Source: Echinococcus granulosus
Taxonomy: Eukaryota; Platyhelminthes; Cestoda; Cyclophyllidea; Taeniidae
DNA length: 64,000 bases
Assembly: GCF_000524195.1 (NCBI RefSeq)
Contig: NW_020170381.1
Location: forward strand, 147,366-211,365
Direction of reading: 5' to 3'
Positions 35,701 through 50,700 of the stretch are shown in pieces (positions within the stretch are counted from its first letter, which is position 1; each line of letters begins with the position of its first letter). The translations under genes were made by a program, and so were the position numbers. The notes under the pieces are model-generated. The model was not told where the DNA came from. It worked only from the letters and a program-made list of their open reading frames with translations, and did no database searches.

Positions 35701-38700
35701 ATCGAGGGACGTGATTAATCCCTACTGTTGCTTAGCAGTGCAATGAATTTCTAGGTGCTCTGAACTTCGTTCGTCTTGATGTAGGACCTGGTTCGATTTT
35801 TGTTTTGCAAGCAGACTGGCAATTTTCATCCATTTTCACTATCATTATGCACAGTGAGGTGCAAACAGGTTCCTTTCTTCTAAAAAATCCCTTTCCTGAG
35901 TGCTCAATAATGACGATCCCGAGCTGTCAAGGTAAAACAGACTGAAGTTATTGCAAATGTTCCTTTCTTTGGATTTTCTTATGAATACTAGACCCAAGTT
36001 ATCTTATTGCATCGCCAAATGGCACTAGACTTCAAAGTAAAATGGGGAAATTGCAACATCCTGTTTCTTTTCTACCACCCAGGGTTTTTAAGTCAGGTTT
36101 GCAAATTTCTCACCAAAACTGGATAGCAGTTTTTGTATAATTATGAATTTATGGTGCCTGTACTATAATTTACGAATACGATGCGACTTGCATTACAATT
36201 ATCGGGTCATTGTGCTTGACTATTTTTGCTTAACATTGCCGTTAAATTTGGATTCCTTCTTTGCTATTTTTAACTTGGTGACTTCAATTAGTCTGCAAAT
36301 ATGAATCATCTGCAGTTTTTCTACTCCTTGTAAAAATGCGGTTATTTGAGAGTTGGACTCACTGAGGAGATAGATCGTTTTTTACACCTTCTTCGGGATG
36401 ATTTGTATCCAATTTATGCATGAAACCTAGTTTTTAGAACCAGTTATGTTTATATTTCCCGTACAGCAACTAATTTCGATTGCCGTGCATCATCAAGAAC
36501 ATGCTACTACCCACGTTTACTTCATAGCGGTACCATAACACATCCCCATACTTTTAAATATTTACAATTAATTTAAAATTTATTATTTTTGAGTATTGAA
36601 ATTTATCCTCACTCCACTTTAATGGATGTTTCTGGGGCGGAATAAAGTTTTGTCGAACTCTGATTCGTTCAATCCCTTTACAAACTCATAATGTGTTCGT
36701 GAGAATAATTAGTTCTGCATTATTGCTATTTATTTGTTATTTATTTATATTATTTCAATCGTAGGTATCCGGTGATACAGGATAATGACGTTTGCTGATT
36801 AAAGTTTTGTGGTACTACCCACTCTTTGATTTGAAGCTTAACTGTTTGAAATAAGTGCTGCGTAATGCTGGCATGCAATATGCATCATCCGGGTTAACTA
36901 AGTTAAGACTACACCATTTTGACTGTTAATGCTAGTATCGTTTTAACCATATTCATTAAACGTGTTGTCTCTGATCATAATCCAATCGCTAGAAGTTGCA
37001 TTGCGCGTAGGAATTTTAACTACCAGTTATTTGTATTCGTGAATATAACTTTTTCTAGATGTTTAAGCTATAGCTGATTTTCTTACTTAAGCGAGTGATG
37101 AACTATTGATAACTGATCTGCCTTTAATTATCAATAGGCCGTTTCACTTACTGGTGACAGGACACTTGATGATATCGAAACATATCTTGTTCTTCGATTT
37201 ATTTAAAAAAGTGCATGGACTGCATATGGTGAATCGTCACACCAGTTCTGTATTTCTTTTACAAGGAAATAAAGGGGCACAGTTTACGTTAAACTCCTTT
37301 TGAAAAGGTATGAATGTTATCAAAAACCCACCACTTTTCCCGTAGATATATTTTTGTTCTTCGATGCATCGCCTACCCTTTCACAGTGCCTCTTCCACAG
37401 GATCCGGTTCGACGGTACTTAAAAGTCACTCGAGAATACTTGGGCGTCCTCCGGGAACGGTTCACTGTGCGTTCCATCTAATTGCTTTCCTTCTCTTATT
37501 TTGGAAATTAACTGTGATATGCTGATTGTAAAGCTATGTGTCTAATATTCAAAATCCATTTTGATGAAGTGTACAACTATATTCTTATCCATTTCCACTT
37601 TAAAATATAAGCAAGTATCTTTTTATAACAGTAGAACTTTCACTCTTTAAAATCATGATAGCATTGGGGTAAGTTTTCGCCCTTCGGACACTGATCAAGC
37701 AATTTATCTGGATAATTTGAAAAGTCTAGGATTACTGTTCCATTTGGGGAAGCTCTGCAGAAATATTACGATCTTCAAATTCGCATTTCCAAATTAAAGC
37801 GGAAGCTGTAACAACTTAACGGATTGATTTTTTCTTTTGAAAGTCTGTTATTCCTAATGTTTGACCACTTTGTCATAAAGAAATTAATGTGAACCCGTAC
37901 CTATTTTTTTTTTCAACATAATGGCTCTAGCATCTGATTCGTTCAGGGTTTTAATGTCAACTGCCATCCCAATTTATATTGCACTAAATCTACCTAAGTA
38001 ATCTATTATATTAATGGATAGTAGGTGGATTCCTCGATTCTTGATGGACGTATCTCATGGCCGTCAGTCCCAAATAAACTGCCAACGAAGCTGTCGCTTC
38101 TTAGAGTATTCTTTGTGCCTTCTTGTAAGAGCTTTGTAAAGGGGCCACAAAGTGCAGTTAACTTAATTCACTTGCTGTATTTCCTTGCTCATCTACAGAA
38201 TATCCGGTGTAAGTTTGCAAGTGAAGTATTAGTACCCCTTTTAACGCACTTTGTGATAAAATTGCGCTGTCTTATTCATTTGCCCATTGATTCATAAATT
38301 CATTGGTACACTTTCTTTTGTATGGTTGGTTACACGACCCTGGGAGGTTTAGCTAGTCGAATTGGAGGCGCTCATTTTCCCCATAGTGGGTTTTGTGCCT
38401 CCACTTGATTTCTAAAATGCTAACTACTTGGAAATTCTGTAATCTGATGTCCAGCTATGGTTACAGCCGCACAGCTCCAAGGTTGCAAGTGGGGTTTTCC
38501 GTTTTTTATTTTTTGCTTTTATGCACTGCTTTATCTTTCCTAGGCCTTCTTAAACAAAGACCTGCGTATAGTTTGCGATGAGGCATTTTTTAACGCAGTG
38601 CACCATTTTGATGAAATTTACCTCAGGAATGAATTAGTTGAACGTGCGGTAATAGCTGGTGGTTTTTCAATGAACGACATTCGAGGAGTTTTCGCTAGGA

Positions 38701-41700
38701 GCATTGAACAGAGGGTGCGTTCGGTCTCAATTACTAATCATACTACCTTAGAATCTTGTAACTTAAGGTTTCTTAATGCATATATTATTGCTGATCCATA
38801 TGGACTGTATGTCTATCAAAAATCGTGTTTCCTTTATTTTGCTTACTTATTACCGGAGCATATGGAAAGGGGTACTATGATCTAAAGTAGTTGCTTGCAG
38901 TTATCAGTGTCAGGAAGAGTTAATGGGCACGTACCTATATCCTGCTATCGCGGTGTCGATCGATTCTCCTGAAATGGTGTTTGTTAGGTTAGTGCAAGCA
39001 TATTCCTGAGCTTTCCACGAACTTCAAGTGGAAGTTGTATGTAGTTCTAGAAAAGTGGGCCCATTAAAAGCTTTGTGGCACCTTTGCTAAATTTTAAAAA
39101 GTCGGTTGATAAAACTTTATTGTGCGTTTAGTTACAACGGTTTGAGGAAATTGATGGGCTACCAAAGCGAACTGTGATAGGTGCCTGGAAAGTGAAGTTT
39201 GACCAAATATGCCGCGGAGGAGAAGGACCCTGTCCCATTGCAAACCGCCTTGGTTCTCCTCAACTGGAATTGACCAATCCAACCAAAGAACAACTCTACG
39301 ACCTATTTATGCGAATTCTTTTCATAAAGAAGTATGAGCACCAGATTCTCTACAATGCCTGTCAGGTATGACGTAGGATTTGCACTTCGAAGACTGTTCA
39401 TTTGATTCTCCTATGCTTCACATACGTGATAAAAAATCAGTTTTTTATTTTAAATGTTTTAGGTATAAAGCTAGTGAATATTCGTCTTGAAAATAAAACA
39501 ACTTGAGCATTACTTTGGATAGATGATCATGTGTGGAATTAACCCTGTCCCTTCATTTGCGCACTATTCTAGAGCAATGAGTGCGTTCGCTGAAGTATCG
39601 ATGCGATGTACTTTTTCACGGAACAAATAAACTTCGGGGTCATTGTCTTCTATTTAATGTGTCCTCAAATTTACCTGCGCTTAAGGTTCGCGCTTTTAAG
39701 GGACTCAACTGGTAGTGACTTAGTATAAGCTCCCAATTCCTTTGCAAACTCCTCCATAAAGGATTTTTGCACACCAGTCTTTCTCAAAATCCCTCTAATT
39801 CCTCAGTCATATCTTCTTTTGTTTTCTCACAATATCGTATAGTAAATGCAAATTATGACCTCAGTCATTTCTTGTGATATCACTGATTTGTTTTAACATT
39901 TTAGTGAAATCGCATACTTTTAATCATTTTGCCTGATCGCACTGCAGTTTGAGGCATGCTTCCATCTGTGTGTTTTTATTTTCAATAAACCATGCTCCCT
40001 ACTCACCAAGCATCAGATGGTGAGTGGGTTATAAGGCATAGGTGCTTGTCGGTTTACCACAACGTTGCTCTACCGTGCTCTTCATGGCTTCCTGTTATTT
40101 TGAACAATTTTTGATTGAACCTGGTGGATGCGATTCGAGCTTGTCTGCCTCACAGTTCTAGTTTAACTTGGTCCCGAAGCACTTGGTGAAGATGTGGTAG
40201 TGGAATGTACCACTCGGAAGTAGTTTGCGTTTGTTTGATTCCGGTGTTAGATTACTAATGGGCATATACAGCACATTCAGGAATGATGTCTATTTTTGGT
40301 AATGTAGAATTAAGTGCCATCATTGAGAATCTCTTTCGAGATGGCCCCGATAAGAACTTCTGGAAATGTTTCCTGAAGCAACTTATTTATACTTAGGTTG
40401 ATTTGGAAAGTCGTGAAGGCTAGTGAGCAAATAAGTCCCACATTCATTAACACTAGAAAACAATAAGCTTCAAAGGCTATCAGTTTGTTCACCTTTTTAC
40501 GTTAAAAACATCAATGCTAAATGTTTTTTGACTAGCCGACCGAAGTAACTTTTGAATTCTAGCGTTATGCGAACAAACATACCATTGGTTTTCTCCGAAG
40601 GATGCACAACTCCACACGTCTGAGACACGTATTACTTCATCTCCTCCCAGAAAACTACACTTGTTTTGTGTGTAGTTGACTGCAAGCAAAACGGTTCACT
40701 TGTTGAAAACCAAACAAATGTATCCGTGATTTATCAAATTGTTACAACTTGGAAGTACGCACGAGAAATTTCTTTAGAGGAGTTTGAGGGTAGCCCATAG
40801 GAAGAAAATTTTATCCTTACATGACAACTTAAGTCCTCATACTGCATTTACCACCATTTTCCCTTGATATTCCTCAAATTGATAATGACCACCTTTTCTT
40901 GACATCAGACAATCGTTTGCGACATAGAAAGTGTTGAAGTAAGGCGAACTAAAAATGGGGATGATTAGAGCTAGCCTTTTCACTTTTAGGCATTAAACGT
41001 TGTGTAAAAGTTAAATTCATAATGATGAACACTTAAACAATTTAATTATTTAAGAAGCTTCCAACAGTTATCTACTTTTTGTGATAAAAATAATTCGGAC
41101 TTATTTGGTTATCTAACAAACAGTGAGCTTGTTCAATCTATTCCCTTATGCTAAATTATATTGAAACTCTTCCAAAAAATTGCTATTGTCCCCCATTAGT
41201 GCATCTCTAAGGAAACGGTTCTCACTGATTACTTAAATTTTCGGGGTTAAATTAATTAAGCTGTTTTCTTTGAAATTTGATTTGAGGTGTGCACTTTTTC
41301 TAGAATTTGCAAGAATAATGTTGACTTTTTACAGCTGGATAATATTGATGAGCAAGCAGCACAAGTTCGACGAGAGCTAGCCGATCGAAAAGGCTTTCTA
41401 GAAGAAATGGCGACTGTACGTTTTTGCTTTTTATCACATTGTTGGTGTATGAAGACTGATTTTCGTACTACAAGCTTTACTTTTTTGCCTTTAAAAATCA
41501 TTGCCTTTCTAGTTTCGTTGGAATTTTGATTGGGATATGTGACACACAGGAGTTGGGGAATGATTATCTAAGCTTATCCAGTCGAATTGACCATTCAATT
41601 AGGAAGTTTATTCGCGATATCATGGCCTTAAATGAAATGCTTATGTGTTTCTGGTCACTAGGAAAAGAGAAAAGCACCAAAAAGGCAAAAAAGTTTAGTG

Positions 41701-44700
41701 AATAGCATTTTTGCTTTTATAGCAAGTTTTTGTACGTTCAGGTGTGTTTTAATTATAACTCTTACATAAAAGTGTGGAACACATGCACAAGACTTTATAT
41801 GCCTAATCGGGTCAGCCTGTGGGACTGCTAAATGCCTTACATTTTGTTGACTCTTCTACTTTATAGAATCGTCGCTACCCCAAGATGGTACATAAGGAGA
41901 TGGAAGTGCAGTACGTGGAGGAGCAGATTAACAATTTGAATCAGCTGATGCTGCAGTTGGACACAGTACCTGTGGGCAAGTCCCACGGCTATACTACTGG
42001 ATCTGGGTCGGCTGTAGGTGTGGTGGTCCAGTTGCAGCGCCGACTTAAAAAGTACTCTGGCCACGCACAGCTGGCGCAGAACCCATTGTCTACAGTCGGA
42101 GTCCAGGGGTCACAGAACAGGGGCCTCGAGGACCGCAGGGGTGGTGCGGATGGGTTGTCGTCGGGTAGGCACACTTCCATTGTTGGTTGGGCTGCTAATG
42201 GGGGCCAGCAACAGCAGCAGCAACAACCACTGATGGAAGGAGGAAATGTACACTTGTTACCCTCCATCAATCATGTGGGTGGAAATATCTCCAAATTATC
42301 CATCCAGTTATCGTTCGGCCTTGAGGTGAGTCATTCGTTGAGAGAAGCGTTAATTATTGTTATTGCTGTTATTTAAAAAATACAGGTCTATCTTTTGATG
42401 GATGATGATTGAAGTAGCTCAAGTTCCATGAAGCATGTTTCAATAGTCATACTTCCGTTATTATCCTCCTAGATTTGTAGAACGATTTTAGGGTTCAATG
42501 GTATTGAATGCATCGGGGGCTATATGGTATTCGGATAGATATCTTTCAACGCTTTGGATTATTTGGAGCATCACTGAACAGATATCATTCAATGTTTAAC
42601 TTCGGATAAGGTCTCCTTCCGTTTTGCTTTTGTTTTTTAAAACATTTGGGATATTCGAATACCTGTGCAACTATCACACTTTAAATGCTTTTGGAAGTAT
42701 TTTCCAATCCCTTAAGTCTACGAAAGTTGAAAATTTGAATTCCTTAATTAAAAGGAAAGTGCAATTTTGCGTGATTGAATTTGGATATTCTCTTTGAACT
42801 GATGCTATCGAGTCGTAGTATGTTCTTTGTCTATTTTCTGTTACATTTACGTCCGAATTGTAAAATTAAGTTCTAACGTGGACTATTGTAAGGTATGTTG
42901 CAAGTGGGTTCAGATGTGGTATATCTGCATGCGATTTTTTAAAGGAAGTGTGATCAGCTATTCTCAAAATGTATCCTATTCTGCACAGATCCTAATTTGT
43001 CAACTTCGTCCGCTCAGGCACCTCTCTAGCAGCAAGCAGCTCTTTTGTACCATTGAGGTAGAGGGGTGCCCCGAGCGACAACGAACTGCTTTTGTCAAAG
43101 CCGCCAAACCCATGTGAGTCAAATTTCCACCTACATGCTTCACGTCCCTTTCAAATTGGTGCCTGGTTAGTCAAACTGCATTTTTGAATAAAAAGCTGCC
43201 GGAAGATATGTACAGATTGTTGAATTCCTTTTGTTTGCAGATGGGACACTCTTGCTGAATTTGAAACACCTCATCCGCTTCCTTGTGTAAAGATAAAACT
43301 AATGAAGGAAAGTACCAATCCACTCTCTCTAGATCACAAGGAACTCGGCCGCGTAAGCGCACTCTTCGTTTTCAAGCTCTGAGAGGTCGCAGTCTCCTTT
43401 CTATACCTCTTTTACCCTCGCCTGGATTGATAAGTTCTAATTAATGAATTTGCTCTATGCACAGACGCAGCCTGGATTTTTCTTAATTACTTATGATAAG
43501 TAGAGTTCATAAATATTGCCATAAATCTCGGGCTTTTCTCTTTAGATTATGCTTCTCTCAAACCCATCTACATCCCATCTTCCTACCTGGTACAGGCTGC
43601 AATCAACCAAGCGCTGCAACGACGTCATTGAAATGCAAGTTGCCGTAAGGCAAGAGTGTCCATCAAATCTGAAACACTGTGGTTTCTGCTGGGTTCAAGG
43701 CCGATCCACTTTCAAGAAGTGGAAAATTCGCTACATCTGCCTCATACAGGTACATCCTAAGGAAAATCTAATTGTGCCTATTTCGTAGTATTTTTTCAAA
43801 GTAATCGATTGCATTGTTTTCTTATGGAACCAATTTTTCGTCCCCATGGTAATATCCATCAAAGCATCAGCAAACTTATAGTGATAGTATGCTCTGTATT
43901 GAAATGTACCCTCACCAATTATGCGACTTCAGCTTTATCCATACCCAGTAATTTTGTTTTTCTTGCTATTTTATCCGATTTCTGGATCAGATCCTCTAAT
44001 TTGGCTCTTCGCCATGGAGCTGAAACCTGAACCCACTCCTGCCACTTTATAAACATGATGTGTAGTCAAACTTCTTTGAAACATTTAGAAGGTAAATAGC
44101 TTCTGTAAGTAGCGGTGGTCCGCACTTTGGGTTTTTGAAGGGAAGTCATTCTTAAAATTGAAATTTGTTGTCTGGAAGGAGGGATAGGTATTATGTAAAA
44201 TGGGACATTATCGTCTAAGTTTTTAGTAGATGTGCCAGTGTGGATTTTAGAGCATAGTACTTGTTCATTCAAACACTTTAGTTTTAGCTAAATAGGATTT
44301 TCATCATACTAAATAAGCGTTTTTTATCCCACAGGTATCTCAATATACTTTCATAATGGCTGCCTTTAAGGAGGCAAAAAGTGTCGCCTACGAAAGCATG
44401 GTTCTGGACGGGTACACTGTCGATTACTGTGAGACCAACCAAGGTATTTCACGTAGCTATTAATGCCATCAGCATACAATTTTTGCTTAAACCTCAATCA
44501 TGAGTGTATAGATTCCGCTACCAAATAAAAATGAGTAGTTCTTCCTAAACCGGGATTGTATTTGTACATCATTTAGCGGCGAGCTTGTAGCTTTTCGGCA
44601 ATTGAATTGTGATTATAGTAGAAGTGCAAATTTTATCCCTATTATTTTACTTCTGTTTCTACATTTTATGGTCTTGGAAGCTTTTTAGCTTCCCCAATTC

Positions 44701-47700
44701 ATCCGCATTTGGGGGTGTTTTGTTATTTAGCCGGTAATCTCTCATTTCCCTTGTATGTACTCAGAATGGTGCTGAAAAATGAAGCCTAAAAATTATATTT
44801 TTTTCTGGAATAACGCATGTTAACTAGTGATAAGGCCTTCCTGAAGGTGCAGTGTTATTATTATCATGGCCTACTAAATTCTTATGAACGACTTGGATTA
44901 TCACTTCTCCAACATGTTGAACTGATCTCTCAAGAGTTCCAACATAAAAAAACTGTTAGAATTGAGGGTTTGTCGCATACGAAATGCATTTACGCTTGTA
45001 CGATGCATTCACAATTCTTACAACTTTTGCGTAATTCATGCCTTATTTATTCCTTCAACTACAAGGGCTCCAGCTATACTGTGACCACAATTTTTAATCC
45101 AGACCATATATCGGATGAACTTACGAGAAGATAGTTGTGTATACAAAGCAAAAATTTGAATGCTCATAAAGTTGTTTTGCAATGTTAAAACCATATTGAA
45201 TAGCTGTCTTTATCGGAAAAATTGAAGCTCAAATACGTAGTGTATTGCTCAACGTGTGCCTTTGTTTCCTGGCTTCCGTCTTTATAACACAAGGGTCTAG
45301 ATGATGCAGGTAATTGCATGTTAAATCGGCTGCATATTTATAAGCAGTAGAAATCCACGGTTCCTTACCAATTCAGAGGGACATGAATAATATGGTTGGG
45401 CGTTCTGATATCAGGTAGTTTTTGGTGCTTGAAGTGGAATGGATCAGCGTGACTTAGCTACTGCATGATGTGCTACTTTAGAACTGGTGTCAGCAGCCAA
45501 GGCAGAGCTAGCCACTGAGACTGGTGGTCTCTCCTCATCGATGCCTACGCTGAATAAAGTGAAGGGATCAGGCAGCTTTTCTAGCGCTTTTGGTGGCGCA
45601 AGTGGTTCAAAAAATTCCTCGGTGGCAATAGTGCCCACCTCGCGTGAGGTGGCTTCCTTCCAAGGCAGCGCAGAAAGCGGTGGTGGAGCGTTCGATAATC
45701 CACCTTTCAGCCATCGGATACCGCACTTCTTCTTCAATCTCGTGCGTGAAGGTGACACACTCACTTTTGCCGTATTTGAGGAGTCCGAACTTCATGCCTG
45801 GGTGCAAGCCATCCACCGAGCCACTGGCCAATCTCATAAACCCGTTCCGACCACATACGTCATCTCTAGGACGCATTTCAGAAGAGGTGGTAGGCCTTCC
45901 TTTGACATACCTGTGTAACCATTTAAACACAAACGGTTAAGTATACGTTTAAAACATGTCACGTATTTACCTTATCAATGCTCAAGTTTATTTTGCACGA
46001 TCCATTTTTTGCATCCCATCTTTTCATGATACATAGTTATTCAATGCAAATGCTTCTCTACAAACATATTATTTGGATCGATGGACAAGTAAATTTTGCA
46101 GGAACAACAATTTTTTGTATACAATCTTGTTTATTTAGACTGCAACGGTGCGCATCTTGGCGTCAATGCGCTTGTCACAGCTAAGCCTCATAAAGCTGAC
46201 CATCTGCCCTTGCTCAAGGAACTTCTTGTTCGGATGTTGGATTACCGCCTCAAGGTAATACCATTCTTCAGTACTAGATGGTTTAATCCCCAAATACCAT
46301 TTCTTACGCATGGCTTTTCCAAAATGTGAGCATAGTACATGTTTGATTAGATGCATCCATCTGGCTCGTCCCAGAACCTTTAAGCCCCCATAAATTCCGC
46401 TCATGCGATTTAGATAATTACCTGTCCATGTGCTATTCTCTAATTTTATAATCTCGTAGACTGGTTTTGTTTTGCTCTTCATATTTGTGTATGATCAGAG
46501 CGAATTCTAGATAATGGTTAGATACCGCATCTGTTCAAATAAGCACTTACAGTTCAGCCTCTGTATGAATACTTGTTAATTTCGACCAACCTACGTAGTT
46601 TTGTCTGTCCTCGTGGTTGCAGGACCCCTTTGTTTCTCTGGGTTGGCTTAGTCCGTCACAAAGTCTCGTCCTGGATGAGTATTGTAATCGCTACAGCGTT
46701 CGAGAGTGTCAACGCCATCTCATCTTTCTCAATGAATTGCTCAACTTAGGAGAGCAGGATCTTATGATCGACATTGATTTGATCTTCCATTCATACATTC
46801 TCTGCGCTGACCACGTGCAAGGCAAAACGTCAGTCCCCAGTTTCAGTTTTTTGTGTCAATCATACTATGAGTTATTACCATCACTGGTTAGTACGATAAC
46901 TTTATTCTGCTTCGTTATTGCTATTGTCGCGTCACATTATCCCTCAACTAAAAAGTAATTTTGTTTTAAATGACATAAGCGGACTTTATGCAATTACTTA
47001 GTTTCCAGTTTAAATGAAAATTACCTATGCCTTTTATCATGGGATCCTGTTGTAGATATCGTCTGAAATCCATTCCACTTTAATTTCACCCTCCCTCGCA
47101 ATCCTGCACAATCGTGTTAAAAATATGTAAATATCACTTCCACCAAAGGGTTTTTCTGGATGTAATTTTTTTCATGATCGAGGGTAGTTTTTGTCGCCTA
47201 CATTAATCAGGACCCCCTCGAAACAGAACGATCGAAAATAGATTTAATGCTTATATTTTCAAGTAAAAATTATTATATTTGTAAAGTGATTTAAAATTAT
47301 GATGTCACTCTACTAGGGGAATTCTTGGTCTGTTTGCGTCGTAATAACTAGTTGATTTGTTGTATTTCTCATCGGTGGATTCAAACTATCGCCGTCATTA
47401 CATTTGATATCATTTTAAATTAGCTGATGTAGACATTCTCAAATGTCGAGCTTGAAAAAACTGTTCGCTCTCCAATTTCAATGTGATAATCAGTTGAATG
47501 GGTCAGTTTCATGTGAATATTTTGGCTATCATCTAATCCATCGTCTTCTGTGTATGGTAGAAATTTTATTGATGAATACCTTACTATTTTCAGGCAGGAG
47601 AAAGGAATAAGTACGGTGCTTAATGCAGAAATGGAGGAATTCCAGAGGGTTCGAACACGATTGCTGGCATTTCTCGAGAAGCGATTGACGGGTTTCCGGT

Positions 47701-50700
47701 TCCACTTCCCCTTCAATCGACCGGATGGGGGGCTGGAAAAGTTATTATTACTTTTAGATCGAGTAATAATCCGTTTGGTAAAACCATTTATTTCTTTTCT
47801 ATTTGCCATTCGCTGTCCTTTATTTTAAAAATGCTACTGACTTTAATTTGGAGCGCTTTTGGATCCATTGCCCCTGGTACTGATGTAGCACAGAGTTTGA
47901 GGGGTTGGGAGGATGCGTGGTTGCCCTCGTTTCTTTGTTTTGGTAAAGGGAACTTTGGTCAGACTTGATTTTTATATGTTGAAGATAATTTGTCTTCAGT
48001 CGGTAGTTTTGGATTAACGTATGTGATTGTTTGCTTACACACAAGGTCATTACCCATTCAAATGAAGGAATTACAACCACGGAGGCGGTGAGGTCTATGG
48101 TCCGCGTGTGTCTTCGTAATGCCGCCATCTTAAATTACGAAAAGATCTCAGAATTTGCACAAAACGAGGGTAAGAAAATCCTTTTTTGAATTTTGCCTGA
48201 AACTGTTTAAACACCTTACAAATGTCCATTTGCCTTTCCTTTTAGCCAAGCAAAATGTAAATCCTAGTGATGGTATGTCATTTTTAAATGAAACTGACAT
48301 TTTGATGGTTTTCATGAAATGCATTGAAATAACTCTCCTTTCTCATGATACAGTAAAAGCGCAATTTTAAACGTTGTGATCAGTGCTGATCTACGTTAGG
48401 GTTTTGATATTTCCAATGTATTTACTTGGTGTTTGTCTGGAGAATGAATAAGTTAGGCGCCTAACAATCATCGAGTTTTATCTGCAACAAACATATGCGC
48501 CCTTGTTTGTGCTTTAGATATCTTTTTGCGACTTAGTCTAAATTTCTTATCACCAAGGATGAATGACACATCTTAAACGAAACTAAGCGTTTTAAAATAC
48601 AAAGCGTTCCCATATTATAAAGGAAACTTTTCACTAAGTTTTACCTCTATTATTCAGCTTGCTCGTTCGGCTGAAGTAGTGATTCATCAGATTTTAGCAT
48701 TACTTTACGATTTTTATCCCTACATTCATTTGTTGTACTAGTAGATTAGTTATTAGAAATGTTCTCGGTTCTTTTCGTTGACTTTCCGTTTTCACACTTT
48801 ACTCACCCTTTTATCTGCGTTAGCTGGATTTCAGACGTACGAGAAACAATTGCACAATCTTCTTCGACTTGCCGAGATTTGTATAGATACACTTCAGCAA
48901 AATGACGATTATTTTGCGAAGGTAAGTTGCCCTTTTTCAAATATGATACACGGGCTTTTAAAAATTGAGCTTTTGAGTCGTGCAGGCTTAGTTGGTGTCA
49001 TGCTCTTCGGGAGGATAGGGGGATTACCCGAAGTGTTTTCTCACCCAGCATACCTAATTCCAATTTAAATGATTTGTACCTTGTATTCTTTGCGTATTGA
49101 GATTTTTATCAAAATTCGTTCTTGGAATAGGTAGATGCGCAAATATTAAACTGGGATTTGTACTACGTTTACCATCCGTTTCTAACGAAATCAGTTATTT
49201 TTGCGTTTTTATTTGGGATAGATTATTCAACAAATTTCTAACAGAGTTTGTCGTTAATCCAATAATTACCTAGCAAGCATTTTTAGGGTATGTTTACAAC
49301 CCAATCGCCCAGTATCGGTGTCGTATTGTATTCTGATCTGTTAGAACCCTGTCAACAATATTAATCTACGATGGCTTGTAATCGTTCGAATCTTTTAAAT
49401 CATTCAATCATATAGTATGATGAATTGACCAAAATTTGTCAATCTATGTTATTGCTTACTCCTAAGTCTACTTGAGAGTGGACTGGTTCATTACGGCCAA
49501 TCGCTAATTTTTGTGGTTAAGTCTCCCCAACATTGGCTTACGTCCGTAGTCATATTATTACAGATATATCCGTGCATAATCAAATACTTTTGATTTTCTT
49601 TCAGTCATTTATCTGGTACGATGATTTGTTTGTCGAACATTCCGAAAATTTCCTCTCGCTTTTTCAAATGGACATGACAGATGTGCTTGATAACTTGCCA
49701 TCTGACAGTTGGGGCGTTTTTCAGATTTTTCAATTCCTCAATAGCTGTCTTCTTAATTCAGGTCAGTGGGAGTTTTTGCACCTTAAGTCGTGGTAAGGCT
49801 TTGAAATTTATGTTACTATATTCTGAAATCCAAGTTGTCGTTATTACATTTTCAAGCTTTTCTGTTAAACGAATGTCTTTGCTGCGTATAAACATTCGCA
49901 TTTTCCCAAGCATTCAAGGGATGGTCACATGACATGTCTTGCCAAATACAATTCGAGAGTAAAATTATTTTATTTAATTTTTGCTTATTTTGTAATGCAT
50001 GAATTTGTTTTCATGGAAAATCATGTCTTGCCCAAACCCTTATAAAATGGGCTTGAGACCAGTCATTCAGATCTGGTGATCCGGTGCTGCCACTTATTCA
50101 CCCTGACTGTTAGATATTTAATCTGCAGTTATTCGCATGGAGCATTGTAAAAGGAGATTTACTGGTTTGATTTAGAAACCCTCACCAATGGGCCATTCCA
50201 TTCTGCTCTTTTGGATCGTTTTGCGCCTATAGTTGAGAGATACCTCAGTCTTATGGAGACTTCTATCACAAAATTCATGGTTAACGGAATCGAGAAAGAA
50301 TCGTGGATTCCAATGTCAGACGAAGGAACTCAGAACGGTGAGCCTTTTGTACTTATCCCATTATCTGTTTGCTTTTTTGGCATTTTACAGGATTGTTGTG
50401 GTCACTACTTTTGTGAAGCAACATAGAGTTCATTAATAGTCACTAACGTTTATCGACCCTCAAATACAATTAAACACTTATTCAAATTGACAATGTACCA
50501 ACATTTGTCTCCGCGCCGTTTTCAGTTCTCGACGCATCGTTTGACGCTTAATTCTATTTTTACGTTGAAAATCATAGAAGCGTTTCTTCTGCAGATTCTT
50601 AGCCCAAATAGCCAAAATACTTTAAATGAAGGCTATAATTTACCTTACTTCGAAACATGAACATAACAAAGAAGAGTATTGATAGTACCCAGGTTCGCAT

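Noticed and set aside
44817..45134. 105-codon plus ORF inside CAPS intron 11
   Set aside because: CAPS exons 11 and 12 join perfectly in phase without it, and it has no recognisable motif or good splice sites.
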